Shown: piece after piece, positions 1 through 6,337 of the stretch | Layout: the number at the start of each line of letters is the position of its first letter | How positions within the stretch are numbered: position 1 is the stretch's first letter | Source: OMIS01 sp964443885 | GTDB lineage: Bacteria; Patescibacteriota; Microgenomatia; UBA1400; PJMF01 | Direction: 5' to 3' | Assembly (NCBI GenBank): GCA_964443885.1 | Contig: CAYUES010000022.1 | Location: 1-17,401 of the forward strand | DNA: 17,401 bases | Program-made: the position numbers and the translations under genes | Notes under the pieces: generated by a model | The model's database searches: none | Told to the model about the DNA's origin: nothing | Seen by the model: only the letters and a program-made list of their open reading frames with translations

Positions 1-1596
1 AAAGACATCGATGTAGACAGCGTTTACCAGAAGGCCGATCGCACCAGCAATAAAAGCAACCGCAAAAACACGGCTTAAATCATCATGTTGACTACGTCTG
101 AGTACGGTATAGGCGAGCTTAATTGCAATCGCAACTACACCATAAAAAGTAAGAAAGCCCAGTGCACCAGTTTCTCCCAAGGTTCTCAAGAAGTTGTTAT
201 CAGTGCTTTCTGCCTCAGTGAACTGAATATCACTTTCTTTTGTCAAAGTTGCATAGCCAGTACCGAGCAGTGGATTGCGATAAAACCCAGCCATTGCTCG
301 TGGCCAAAGTGTATCGTAGCGAATAGCAGCAGAGAGCCCATGTATGTAAGCTCCTTCAGAAAATGTTCGTTCTTTTTCAACTTCAATGAGCGTCGTAACA
401 CCATCAGCCGAAGTTGTGGCGACTGTTATAATTTCAGGAATATTGTTGGTGACATCATTGGGTAAATCATTATCAGGTCCGGCGGCAATTGGTCGCTCGT
501 CTGAAGAAGTTAAGACAGAGTCAATACCAACTGAGTTAGGTGGCGGTGTCGGATTTAACGAACTTAGTAATCTGGCCAATTGTTCCGCTGAAAGAATATT
601 TTTCAAAACATAGCCGGTAGAAGATGCAACTACAATCTTTCGCTGCCGATTTGCTTCGTGATAAGCCGTATGAATAGGCGGGTAAGCTTCCATACTTTGG
701 AGGAAACGATCATACATGTCTTGACCTAAAGCGAACATCATAATTACGAGCAAAATACTATAGGTAGTGGCATGTACAATAAAGTTGCCAATCCTTTTAA
801 GCCAAGTCTTTCTATAGAGTGAGAAAATTCCAATTACAACATAACTAGCTAGTGCAAAGCCCAAAAACGACGATCGAGAAGATGTTTGAATCAATAACCA
901 CATACCTGAAACAAAAACTAAAGTCAGACCAGCACGAAGCCACCTTGATTTAAAAACAAACAGTGAAGCTAGCACAAGTGGAAGTAAAATAACCAAATAT
1001 GCAGCCAAGTCATAGTGACCACCAAATGTGGACTGGACACGAGCATTTTCAGTAAGAACTAAACGTACACCTTTGCTAAACTCACGATTCATTGTCGAGT
1101 ACACCGGCCAGAAGTAGTAGCGTTGGCCAAAGCCATAAATCGCAATCGCGATTAAAGTACCAAGCAACAGTCCATAGGCAACTTTCAGCTGCATTTTTGT
1201 TTTAATAGTAGTCACAACGACAAAGAACAGGAAGAAGTACTCGAGGTATCTAAAGTAATGCAAGAGCGTCTTGCCAATATGGAGTACTTCAAACGGGACG
1301 CTTTTCGTGATGAAAACAGCTGAAAGTGTCGAGAGAATACCAATTACTGCATAAGCAGCTATCAGCCAAGTGAGTGGGGTACGCCAAGTTATTTTCTTTC
1401 TCAGTAACTGGACAAGCCAGATCAGGCCGGTGATAGCAATAAAGATGTCTTCAATTCTCACGCGCACGATATAGCCAGGAATCGCCTCAAACAACGGCAG
1501 TTTGGGCATTATTGGAATAAAAACAATCAAAAAATAGGCTAGTACCGTAAGGATATGCTCATCGAGCCAACTCAAAATTTGTCGTAATTTTTGCAT
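1..1596 (-). CDS. O-antigen ligase/polymerase-like membrane protein (Wzy/WaaL type), partial
   Basis: Translating the minus strand from the ATG at 1596 gives 532 uninterrupted codons to the left window edge, so the C-terminus is missing. The product is a multi-spanning membrane protein: hydrophobic segments start around residue 14 and recur to about residue 290. A long soluble segment follows (about 290-460), then further membrane helices. Near residues 420-480 are features typical of the Wzy_C/O-antigen ligase family: an RYDTLWPRAM stretch, NPLLGTGYATL, and STDNNFLRTLGETGALGF, which matches the family's periplasmic 'aHN..L..l.E.G..G' motif with Asp in place of His. Such enzymes transfer or polymerise undecaprenyl-linked glycans at the outer face of the membrane. 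It follows a GT2 gene by 22 nt on the same strand, and that gap holds its own extended -10. The family call is confident; ligase versus polymerase cannot be decided. Confidence 0.8.
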   Translation of the reverse strand, partial: MQKLRQILSWLDEHILTVLAYFLIVFIPIMPKLPLFEAIPGYIVRVRIEDIFIAITGLIWLVQLLRKKITWRTPLTWLIAAYAVIGILSTLSAVFITKSVPFEVLHIGKTLLHYFRYLEYFFLFFVVVTTIKTKMQLKVAYGLLLGTLIAIAIYGFGQRYYFWPVYSTMNREFSKGVRLVLTENARVQSTFGGHYDLAAYLVILLPLVLASLFVFKSRWLRAGLTLVFVSGMWLLIQTSSRSSFLGFALASYVVIGIFSLYRKTWLKRIGNFIVHATTYSILLVIMMFALGQDMYDRFLQSMEAYPPIHTAYHEANRQRKIVVASSTGYVLKNILSAEQLARLLSSLNPTPPPNSVGIDSVLTSSDERPIAAGPDNDLPNDVTNNIPEIITVATTSADGVTTLIEVEKERTFSEGAYIHGLSAAIRYDTLWPRAMAGFYRNPLLGTGYATLTKESDIQFTEAESTDNNFLRTLGETGALGFLTFYGVVAIAIKLAYTVLRRSQHDDLSRVFAVAFIAGAIGLLVNAVYIDVF

Positions 1597-1607
1597 CTGA
1601 GTGTTCC

Positions 1608-1616
1608 ATTATAGCA
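1608..1616 (-). promoter_or_regulatory. Extended -10 promoter element TGCTATAAT before the ligase gene
   Basis: On the minus strand the 22-nt gap between the GT2 stop and the ligase ATG contains TGC directly followed by a perfect TATAAT (1613 to 1608). Transcription would begin about 5-6 nt before the ATG at 1596, giving a nearly leaderless mRNA. No recognisable -35 was looked for beyond the GT2 coding end; extended -10 promoters often do without one. The match is seen directly; activity is inferred. Confidence 0.55.
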
Positions 1617-1618
1617 GT

Positions 1619-2644
1619 TTATGCTGCATTTTTCTGAATACTATGTAGTATCGTGAGATACGTGGCAGCTTTTGCGCGCTTACCAAGAATACTAAAAATA
1701 ATAATTCGCAACAGTACGCCAAACAGTAAAATCCCTTTGGCAATTGGGAGTTGCCAGAGCGGTTTGTTTTTTGACCAAATGTACAAATAGCCAAGTAGTT
1801 CGCCGCGCAGAGCGTTTTCACTGGAACCACTTTTTGACTGTAAATGGGTGATGTAGGCATGATTGTGAATTGCCACATCCCAGTGGTGACTACGTGCTCG
1901 CATACACCACTCGACATCTTCGCCGTACATAAAAATATGCTCATCTAGCAAGCCAATTTCATCAATTACTGCGCGTTTTACCATCATCGCCGTACCCCCT
2001 ACCCAATCGGTTTGCAGGAGGTCTGGCTTCTCGCTGGAAGTTTCCATGTTGTCGTTCAGACCGAGTTTGCTGGCTTGATTTTTACGCCTGCCAGTATGTT
2101 GCGTAGATGGCAGTAACGTACCAATAAATGGTAAGTCATCAAGTAAGCTCATGTGAAAGAAAAGTGACCACAGTGTTGGGAAAGAACCACCTTGTGGTTG
2201 AATCGAGTCGTCTTGATTGAGTAACGTGGCGGCCAAGATGCCTAAGTGATCAAGCTCTCGTGGAGTGGAAGAAAGAACGGCTGTGGCCGCATCGGGAGTG
2301 GTTTCAAAAGCAGTGATCATTTTTTCTAAAGTACCGAGTTGGACAATTGTGTCAGAGTTTAGAAGCAAGACGTACTTGGACTCAGATTGTTGGATAGCTT
2401 GGTTGTTGGCAGCGGCAAACCCCAGATTTTCGTCATTGGCGAGAACAGTAATTGTGAGCTCACTTGTGCGTTTGTAGTTTTTGACGCGTTCAACCGAGTC
2501 GTCCTTGGAGTTGTTATCAACCACAAAAACTTCGGTTTTGTTTTTTAGCTTAAGGGAAGAAAGAATATCCTGTTCCAAAGATTGGAGGGTTTGAATGGTC
2601 AGATCGGCGGTGTTGTACGAAACAATAATGACAGAAAGTAACAT
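1619..2644 (-). CDS. GT2 family glycosyltransferase (rhamnosyltransferase-like)
   Basis: This 341-aa protein has the GT-A fold signature of family 2. It begins with the nucleotide-binding strand LLSVIIVSYNTADLT, followed by DNNSKDDS at 43-50, ENLGFAAANNQAI near 72-84 and the DxD-equivalent LLNSDT at 94-99. The acceptor-side WVGGTAMMVKR starts at 214 and GEDVEWCMR at 241. These are the hallmarks of WbbL/rhamnosyltransferase-like enzymes that add a sugar to a lipid-linked or polysaccharide acceptor in the cytoplasm. A hydrophobic segment near residues 300-320 could anchor it to the membrane. The ATG at 2644 is preceded by AGGTGG, and the stop of the upstream acetyltransferase gene is only 12 nt away, so the two are probably co-transcribed. 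The donor sugar cannot be read from the sequence. Confidence 0.88.
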   Translation of the reverse strand: MLLSVIIVSYNTADLTIQTLQSLEQDILSSLKLKNKTEVFVVDNNSKDDSVERVKNYKRTSELTITVLANDENLGFAAANNQAIQQSESKYVLLLNSDTIVQLGTLEKMITAFETTPDAATAVLSSTPRELDHLGILAATLLNQDDSIQPQGGSFPTLWSLFFHMSLLDDLPFIGTLLPSTQHTGRRKNQASKLGLNDNMETSSEKPDLLQTDWVGGTAMMVKRAVIDEIGLLDEHIFMYGEDVEWCMRARSHHWDVAIHNHAYITHLQSKSGSSENALRGELLGYLYIWSKNKPLWQLPIAKGILLFGVLLRIIIFSILGKRAKAATYLTILHSIQKNAA

Positions 2645-2656
2645 GCTCCACCTATC

Positions 2657-3247
2657 TTATTGGAACCAGCGGGCTCTGCCAAGAGTGTAACCGAGCGCTT
2701 CTTGGTCGCGTTTAGAAATTTCTTTGGCAGGGATGCCCGCGACGACCGCCATTGGTGAAACATCTTTGGTGACTACTGCGGCTGCAGCCACGATTGCACC
2801 TCGACCAATTGTAACGCCAGGCAAGATAATGGCGCGTGGACCAATGAAAACATAGTCTTCAATGGTGACTTTTTTCTCGATTGCTGAAAACTTTGGATCA
2901 TTAATATCATGCTGACTGGTCCAGATCATCACCTCAGAAGCAATATCGACGTGGTCGCCGATTATGAGGCCGCCTTCAGAATTGGGGAGCTGCTTACGCC
3001 CATCTAAGCTAGCCTTTTCACCAATAATTGTGTCATTACCGACTTTGATGTGGCGAGGATCATAGATCCGAGCCATCATGTGGATCGTTGAGCCACTACC
3101 AATTTTCATGCCAAACAAACGGTAAAAGAAACGACGAATGTGATGAATCGGTACAAAGCCGACTCCCCACCACAAAAAACCAGTCACAAACTCTAGGTAA
3201 ATTGCGGTTAAGCGGCGTTGAATTTTGGCGGGAAGGGAGTTGTTCAT
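2657..3247 (-). CDS. Sugar O-acetyltransferase, left-handed beta-helix (WbbJ/maltose-acetyltransferase-like)
   Basis: The 196-aa product contains hexapeptide repeats (about residues 50-175) of the left-handed parallel beta-helix acyltransferases, for example KVGNDTIIGEKASLDGR, IIGDHVDIASEVMIWT and VFIGPRAIILPGVTIGRGAIVAAAAVVTKDV cut at its turns. His113 in TSQHDINDP sits where family members keep the catalytic histidine. The closing VVAGIPAKEI is the usual CoA-binding end of the helix. It probably transfers an acetyl group from acetyl-CoA to a sugar of the surface glycan made by the neighbouring enzymes. A hydrophobic stretch at about 19-34 precedes the repeats. A -35/-10 pair lies upstream, giving a leader of roughly 50 nt; no strong SD is seen. 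The family is clear; the exact acceptor is unknown. Confidence 0.88.
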   Translation of the reverse strand: MNNSLPAKIQRRLTAIYLEFVTGFLWWGVGFVPIHHIRRFFYRLFGMKIGSGSTIHMMARIYDPRHIKVGNDTIIGEKASLDGRKQLPNSEGGLIIGDHVDIASEVMIWTSQHDINDPKFSAIEKKVTIEDYVFIGPRAIILPGVTIGRGAIVAAAAVVTKDVSPMAVVAGIPAKEISKRDQEALGYTLGRARWFQ

Positions 3248-3250
3248 AGA

Positions 3251-3266
3251 AGTACTTTAAGGTACT
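3251..3266. repeat. Near-perfect palindrome in the acetyltransferase leader
   Basis: AGTACTTTAAGGTACT is a 16-bp palindrome with one mismatched pair. It ends 4 nt before the acetyltransferase start and lies inside the predicted leader transcript. It could be an operator or a small hairpin occluding the start region. It is visible directly; function is unknown. Confidence 0.45.
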
Positions 3267-3303
3267 ACTCGTAAGTCGAGCGGCCTAGATTTATTGTAGA
3301 GGC

Positions 3304-3332
3304 AGTATACCTAAATAACAACTCCAGCTCAA
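3304..3332 (-). promoter_or_regulatory. Sigma-70-type promoter for the acetyltransferase-GT2 operon
   Basis: On the minus strand TTGAGC (3332-3327) is followed by a 17-nt spacer and TATACT (3309-3304), matching consensus at 4/6 and 5/6 positions with ideal spacing. Transcription would start near 3297, about 50 nt before the ATG at 3247. The 136-bp gap to ruvB holds nothing else recognisable apart from the palindrome at 3251-3266. Confidence 0.6.
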
Positions 3333-3383
3333 ATGGTGCAAGGAAACGGGATAAGAATGAGATGACTGCAGAGGTTACTACCG

Positions 3384-4394
3384 CTAGATAAACTGCAAGT
3401 GTTTGTTTGCCAGCTCGGTCGTTACTCGGCCTTTGGGGGTACGCTGTAAAAATCCAATCTGGAGTAAGTACGGCTCGATCACTTCTTCAATCGTCACCAC
3501 ATCTTCTTGGAGACTAGCGGCAATGGTTGTTAACCCAACGGGTCCATTTTTATGCTTGGTAATGATGTACTCAAGATACTGGCGATCACCGGCTTCAAGC
3601 CCGAGTGTATCAATTGCAAACATATCGAGAGCTTTGTGAACAGTTTGTGGATTCAAAGCATCTGCGCCAGTGACTTGGGTAAAGTCACGAACTCGTTTGA
3701 GAAGTTTTAAAGCAATCCGCGGTGTCCCGCGCGCGCGGCGAGAAATCTCTAGAGCACTTTCAGCACCAAGATTGACCGAGAGCTTCTTGGCATTCTTGGC
3801 CACAATCTCAATCAATACATCAGGTTGATAGTACTCTAGCCGATGGATCAAGCCAAAACGATCACGTAACGGCCCCGCTAGTAAGCCGTAGCGAGTAGTC
3901 GCCCCAACTAAAGTAAAGTGCGGCAGATCTAGGCGAAGTGTGCGAGCAGATGGCCCTTTGCCGACCATAATATCAAGTGCATAGTCTTCCATGGCTGGAT
4001 AGAGCGCTTCTTCAACAGCCTTTGGTAAGCGGTGAATTTCATCGATAAATAAAATATCACCTTCTTCTAAATTTGTGAGAATTGCGGCGATGTCACCGAC
4101 TTTGGTAAGGGCAGTGCCACTGGTGATTTTGATGTTAGTGCCCAGTTCTTGGGCGATCAGAAATGAAAGGGTGGTTTTTCCTAAACCGGGAGGACCGTAT
4201 AAAAGTGTATGATCTAGAGATTCCTTGCGGGACTTGGCAGCGGTAATGGCGATTTGCAGTGAATCTTTAACGCGCTGTTGGCCGACAAACTCATCCCACG
4301 CTTGTGCACGCAAACTTATAAAAAGCTGCTCTTCCTCTGGAGTAACAACTTGTGATTCGTGAACAGGCAGCTCCATAACGGGTTTCTTTCGCAC
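3384..4394 (-). CDS. ruvB: Holliday junction branch migration ATPase RuvB
   Basis: The 336-aa length is typical for RuvB. Visible motifs are the Walker A loop GPPGLGKTT at 67-75, Walker B FIDEIHRL around 116-123, sensor GATTR near 165, the arginine-finger region GPLRDRFG near 175, and a C-terminal winged-helix domain containing GPVGLTTIAASL. RuvB forms hexameric rings that, loaded by RuvA, drive branch migration of Holliday junctions for RuvC to resolve. The longest reading starts at a GTG (4394); an in-frame ATG six codons in (4376) is an equally possible start, and neither has a clear SD. The 98-aa unknown gene ends 43 nt upstream on the same strand, so ruvB is probably transcribed with it rather than with ruvCA. 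Confidence 0.98.
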   Translation of the reverse strand: MRKKPVMELPVHESQVVTPEEEQLFISLRAQAWDEFVGQQRVKDSLQIAITAAKSRKESLDHTLLYGPPGLGKTTLSFLIAQELGTNIKITSGTALTKVGDIAAILTNLEEGDILFIDEIHRLPKAVEEALYPAMEDYALDIMVGKGPSARTLRLDLPHFTLVGATTRYGLLAGPLRDRFGLIHRLEYYQPDVLIEIVAKNAKKLSVNLGAESALEISRRARGTPRIALKLLKRVRDFTQVTGADALNPQTVHKALDMFAIDTLGLEAGDRQYLEYIITKHKNGPVGLTTIAASLQEDVVTIEEVIEPYLLQIGFLQRTPKGRVTTELANKHLQFI

Positions 4395-4437
4395 TTACAA
4401 AGTAGCACAAAATGAAACGTTTGTCATGCGGGGAGGA

Positions 4438-4734
4438 TTATTGGTTTTTTTTCTCTTTCAGATGCTTCTCCCATAATTGAATATCTGCATATCTACCAAT
4501 TTCTTCCGGATGAGCTAGTAAAGCAGCTGTAGTCTCATTGTCGACATGACGTTCTCCCAGTAACCCAACATTCACACCTTTTAATAGAAGTCTTTCTCTA
4601 TTTCTTCTATCGTTTTCTGTTGCTGTAGCTATCTCTTCTAGTTCACCATCACCCAAGTGGGCAATTTGTTGCTTATCTCCTGAAGTTTTTTCTCCCTTTG
4701 AAAATAATCTACTAAGAATATTTCCTTCTCCCAT
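4438..4734 (-). CDS. Small conserved-looking hypothetical protein (98 aa)
   Basis: I do not recognise this protein. It is hydrophilic and highly charged, with a central Asp/Glu/Arg-rich stretch (residues about 25-50, including ATENDRRNRERLL) and a Lys-rich end (HLKEKKNQ). It has no signal peptide, membrane helix or cysteines, and it is probably mostly helical and cytoplasmic. A good SD (AAAGGA about 5 nt before the ATG) supports it as a real gene. It lies immediately upstream of ruvB on the same strand and starts from a divergent promoter shared with the 101-aa gene, so it would be the leader gene of the ruvB transcript. A link to recombination is suggested only by position. Confidence 0.75.
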   Translation of the reverse strand: MGEGNILSRLFSKGEKTSGDKQQIAHLGDGELEEIATATENDRRNRERLLLKGVNVGLLGERHVDNETTAALLAHPEEIGRYADIQLWEKHLKEKKNQ

Positions 4735-4756
4735 AATTTCCTTTCGTTAATTAATT

Positions 4757-4766
4757 TAGTATACTA
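4757..4766. promoter_or_regulatory. Self-complementary bidirectional -10 element TAGTATACTA
   Basis: The 37-bp gap between two divergent genes is centred on the perfect palindrome TAGTATACTA, which presents the hexamer TATACT on both strands (4760-4765 plus; 4763-4758 minus). On the plus strand a start 7 nt downstream falls on the A of the ATG at 4772, giving a leaderless mRNA. On the minus strand it gives a leader of about 17 nt that keeps an SD. No convincing -35 is seen for the plus direction (TTTCCT at ideal spacing). Confidence 0.5.
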
Positions 4767-4771
4767 GAAAA

Positions 4772-5077
4772 ATGGCAACACCAAAATACAAACAATTTTA
4801 TGAGTTAATGACCGATCGCAACAAGGATTTATTCGATAAGTTCCAGCCGATTCATGACGGTTTTGCAAGCAAACCAGATGAATGGGCAGATCAATTCCAC
4901 ACACTAGGTCGTGATGTCCTGGACGTGGTACGCGACTGGGAGCGCCGACTCTGCTCCGGTTCAGAAAAAACTGGCTATGGTCAGTACTCTGCCAAGCTCG
5001 CTGAAAAATTCTATGAAGAGGTTAAAAAACGTTTTCCACGGATCATGGAAGTAGGCGTAATTAAAAAGACTGCCTAA
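4772..5077 (+). CDS. Hypothetical protein (101 aa) between the ruv genes
   Basis: This small soluble protein is not assigned to a family. It is rich in aromatic and charged residues, with several Trp (in DEWADQ and RDWERRL), one Cys in RRLCSGSEKTGYGQYS, and amphipathic helices at both ends (YKQFYELMTDRNKDLFDKF; KLAEKFYEEVKKRFP). That pattern suggests a compact helical protein. There is no SD before the ATG, and a -10-like TATACT ends 6 nt upstream, so it is a good candidate for a leaderless transcript. It is convergent with ruvA, with a single base between the two stop codons. Being on the opposite strand, it is not in the ruvCA operon. Its function is unknown; the setting hints at a DNA-related role but does not show one. 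Confidence 0.75.
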   Translation: MATPKYKQFYELMTDRNKDLFDKFQPIHDGFASKPDEWADQFHTLGRDVLDVVRDWERRLCSGSEKTGYGQYSAKLAEKFYEEVKKRFPRIMEVGVIKKTA

Positions 5078-5078
5078 G

Positions 5079-5720
5079 CTACTTCATCTTCTTCAAGACA
5101 ACTTTAATTGCTTGTTCTACAGGCAGCTCACTTAATTTCTCTGATTCAAGCAAGTCAAAGACTTGTTCTTCTTCAAACCCAAGTGCCACCACCGCATCGA
5201 TGATCGTTTGTTCGTGTTCTGAAAAACCACCAATTTTGAGTTCTTTCAAAGAACCGAGTTTACTCTTGAGTTCAATGATAATTTTCTGGGCAACTTTTTT
5301 ACCCACGCGTGGCAACTTGGTAAAAAATGTCACATTTGCGTTCTGCACAGCAGCCGTAATTGCTTCTGCTCCTTGATCAGCAATAAGCAATGCTGTCTTG
5401 GGCCCAATCCCTGAAACACTAGTTAGTAACAAAAACAACTCCTTATCGGCAGCGGTAGCAAATCCAAAAAGCTCGAGAGCATCTTCACGAACATGGGTAT
5501 GAATATACAACGACAGCGGGAGAGTTTGAGCGGAATTTTGAGTACCACTCGCTTCAGAGTTGGCAGTTCCTGCCAGTGCCAGCAAGTCTGGCGTGGTAGC
5601 TGTGTGACTGACTTGTGCCAAAACCTTGTTTCCGACATGCACTTCGTAGCCCACGCCATTGACGAGCAACAGCAATTTGCTGCCATCTACTTGTGGGATA
5701 CCAGATAAAAAACCAATCAT
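5079..5720 (-). CDS. ruvA: Holliday junction DNA-binding protein RuvA
   Basis: The 213-aa product starts MIGFLSG and has the N-terminal OB-fold signature GVGYEVHV (22-29) and VREDALELFGF (77-87). Two helix-hairpin-helix motifs follow: SGIGPKTA at 103-110 and RVGKKVAQKIIIELK from 138. The C-terminal RuvB-interacting three-helix domain is at about 168-213. RuvA binds the four-way junction as a tetramer and loads RuvB. Its ATG overlaps the ruvC stop (ATGA), implying translational coupling. One oddity is that the OB-fold loop between GYEVH and the VRED motif is about 26 residues longer than in E. coli RuvA, with a Ser/Thr/Ala-rich segment at about 38-68. The linker before domain III is short instead. 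Confidence 0.97.
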   Translation of the reverse strand: MIGFLSGIPQVDGSKLLLLVNGVGYEVHVGNKVLAQVSHTATTPDLLALAGTANSEASGTQNSAQTLPLSLYIHTHVREDALELFGFATAADKELFLLLTSVSGIGPKTALLIADQGAEAITAAVQNANVTFFTKLPRVGKKVAQKIIIELKSKLGSLKELKIGGFSEHEQTIIDAVVALGFEEEQVFDLLESEKLSELPVEQAIKVVLKKMK

Positions 5721-6229
5721 AAAAACCGTTTCTGTAGTTTGTACTGCGTGCTATGGGTAATCAGAATCGCGAGTGCGTCCATTGTATCATCACGCACATT
5801 TTTTTCAGTGATTTTGAGTTGGAGTCTGATCATTTTTTCGACCGCCACTTTATCAGCTTTGCCATAGCCAGTCACCGCTTGCTTGATCTGGACAGGATTG
5901 TACTCGCTGACGGTGCAGTGGGCTTCGAGGATTTTGCCGATAATAAGGCCCCGTGCTTCACTGACTCGCAGTGCGGTCGTGGTATTTTTAGAGAAAAATA
6001 ATGTTTCAATACCTGCGGACTGGGGTTTAAATTTTTCTAAAACTTGCTGAAGTTCTGTTTGAATTTGCTTGTACCGCTCAAAGATATCTTGGGTTTTATC
6101 TGTTTGAATCAAGCCAAAACCTAAAGGGACAACTTCAAACCGAGCAGTAACTGTTCCCACTGCCCAACCGACTCGATCAAAGCCAGGATCAATTCCCAGT
6201 ACAGTTGGTTGTTGTAGTACTGACACCAT
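5717..6229 (-). CDS. ruvC: Holliday junction resolvase RuvC
   Basis: The 170-aa RNase H-fold endonuclease carries the expected acidic residues: Asp14 in LGIDPGFDRVGWA, Glu75 in AGIETLFF, and Asp148/Asp151 in RDDTMDALAIL. It also has the conserved VTGYGKADK segment at 119-127. It cleaves Holliday junctions symmetrically. The reading frame stays open to an ATG at 6286. The ATG at 6229 is preferred because it gives the normal family length, and it has a clear SD (GAGGAA, 7 nt upstream), which the longer version lacks. It is the first gene of a ruvC-ruvA pair. The 108-nt gap upstream follows a GT4 gene and should hold its promoter, though no hexamer pair there is convincing. Confidence 0.97.
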   Translation of the reverse strand: MVSVLQQPTVLGIDPGFDRVGWAVGTVTARFEVVPLGFGLIQTDKTQDIFERYKQIQTELQQVLEKFKPQSAGIETLFFSKNTTTALRVSEARGLIIGKILEAHCTVSEYNPVQIKQAVTGYGKADKVAVEKMIRLQLKITEKNVRDDTMDALAILITHSTQYKLQKRFL

Positions 6230-6236
6230 ATTAAAA

Positions 6237-6242
6237 TTCCTC
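6237..6242 (-). promoter_or_regulatory. Shine-Dalgarno site fixing the ruvC start
   Basis: GAGGAA on the minus strand lies 7 nt before the ATG at 6229. It decides between this start and the upstream in-frame ATG at 6286, whose extra 19 codons encode an atypical YSFYFCLRNFN stretch. Confidence 0.7.
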
Positions 6243-6337
6243 AAACAAAAGTAAAAACTGTATCTGAAGTTATCCAGTAAAATCATCTAACTCGACAATA
6301 AATTGATCCTACTTGTGATATGTATTCTAGTGTTAGC

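Noticed and set aside
85..613. Two plus-strand open frames (126 and 75 aa)
   Set aside because: They lie opposite the ligase/polymerase gene, whose frame is open throughout with clear family motifs; their translations show no domain features.
1609..1944. Minus-strand frame of 111 aa inside the GT2 gene
   Set aside because: It is a second reading frame of the GT2 C-terminal region, without its own SD or recognisable content.
4430..4437. Strong SD-like GGGGAGGA on the plus strand
   Set aside because: No plus-strand start codon with a sensible frame follows at the right distance; on the transcribed minus strand it reads CCTCCCC and has no evident role.
6230..6286. Upstream in-frame ATG for ruvC at 6286
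   Set aside because: It adds 19 atypical residues, has no SD, and skips over the good SD at 6237-6242; the shorter form has normal RuvC length.
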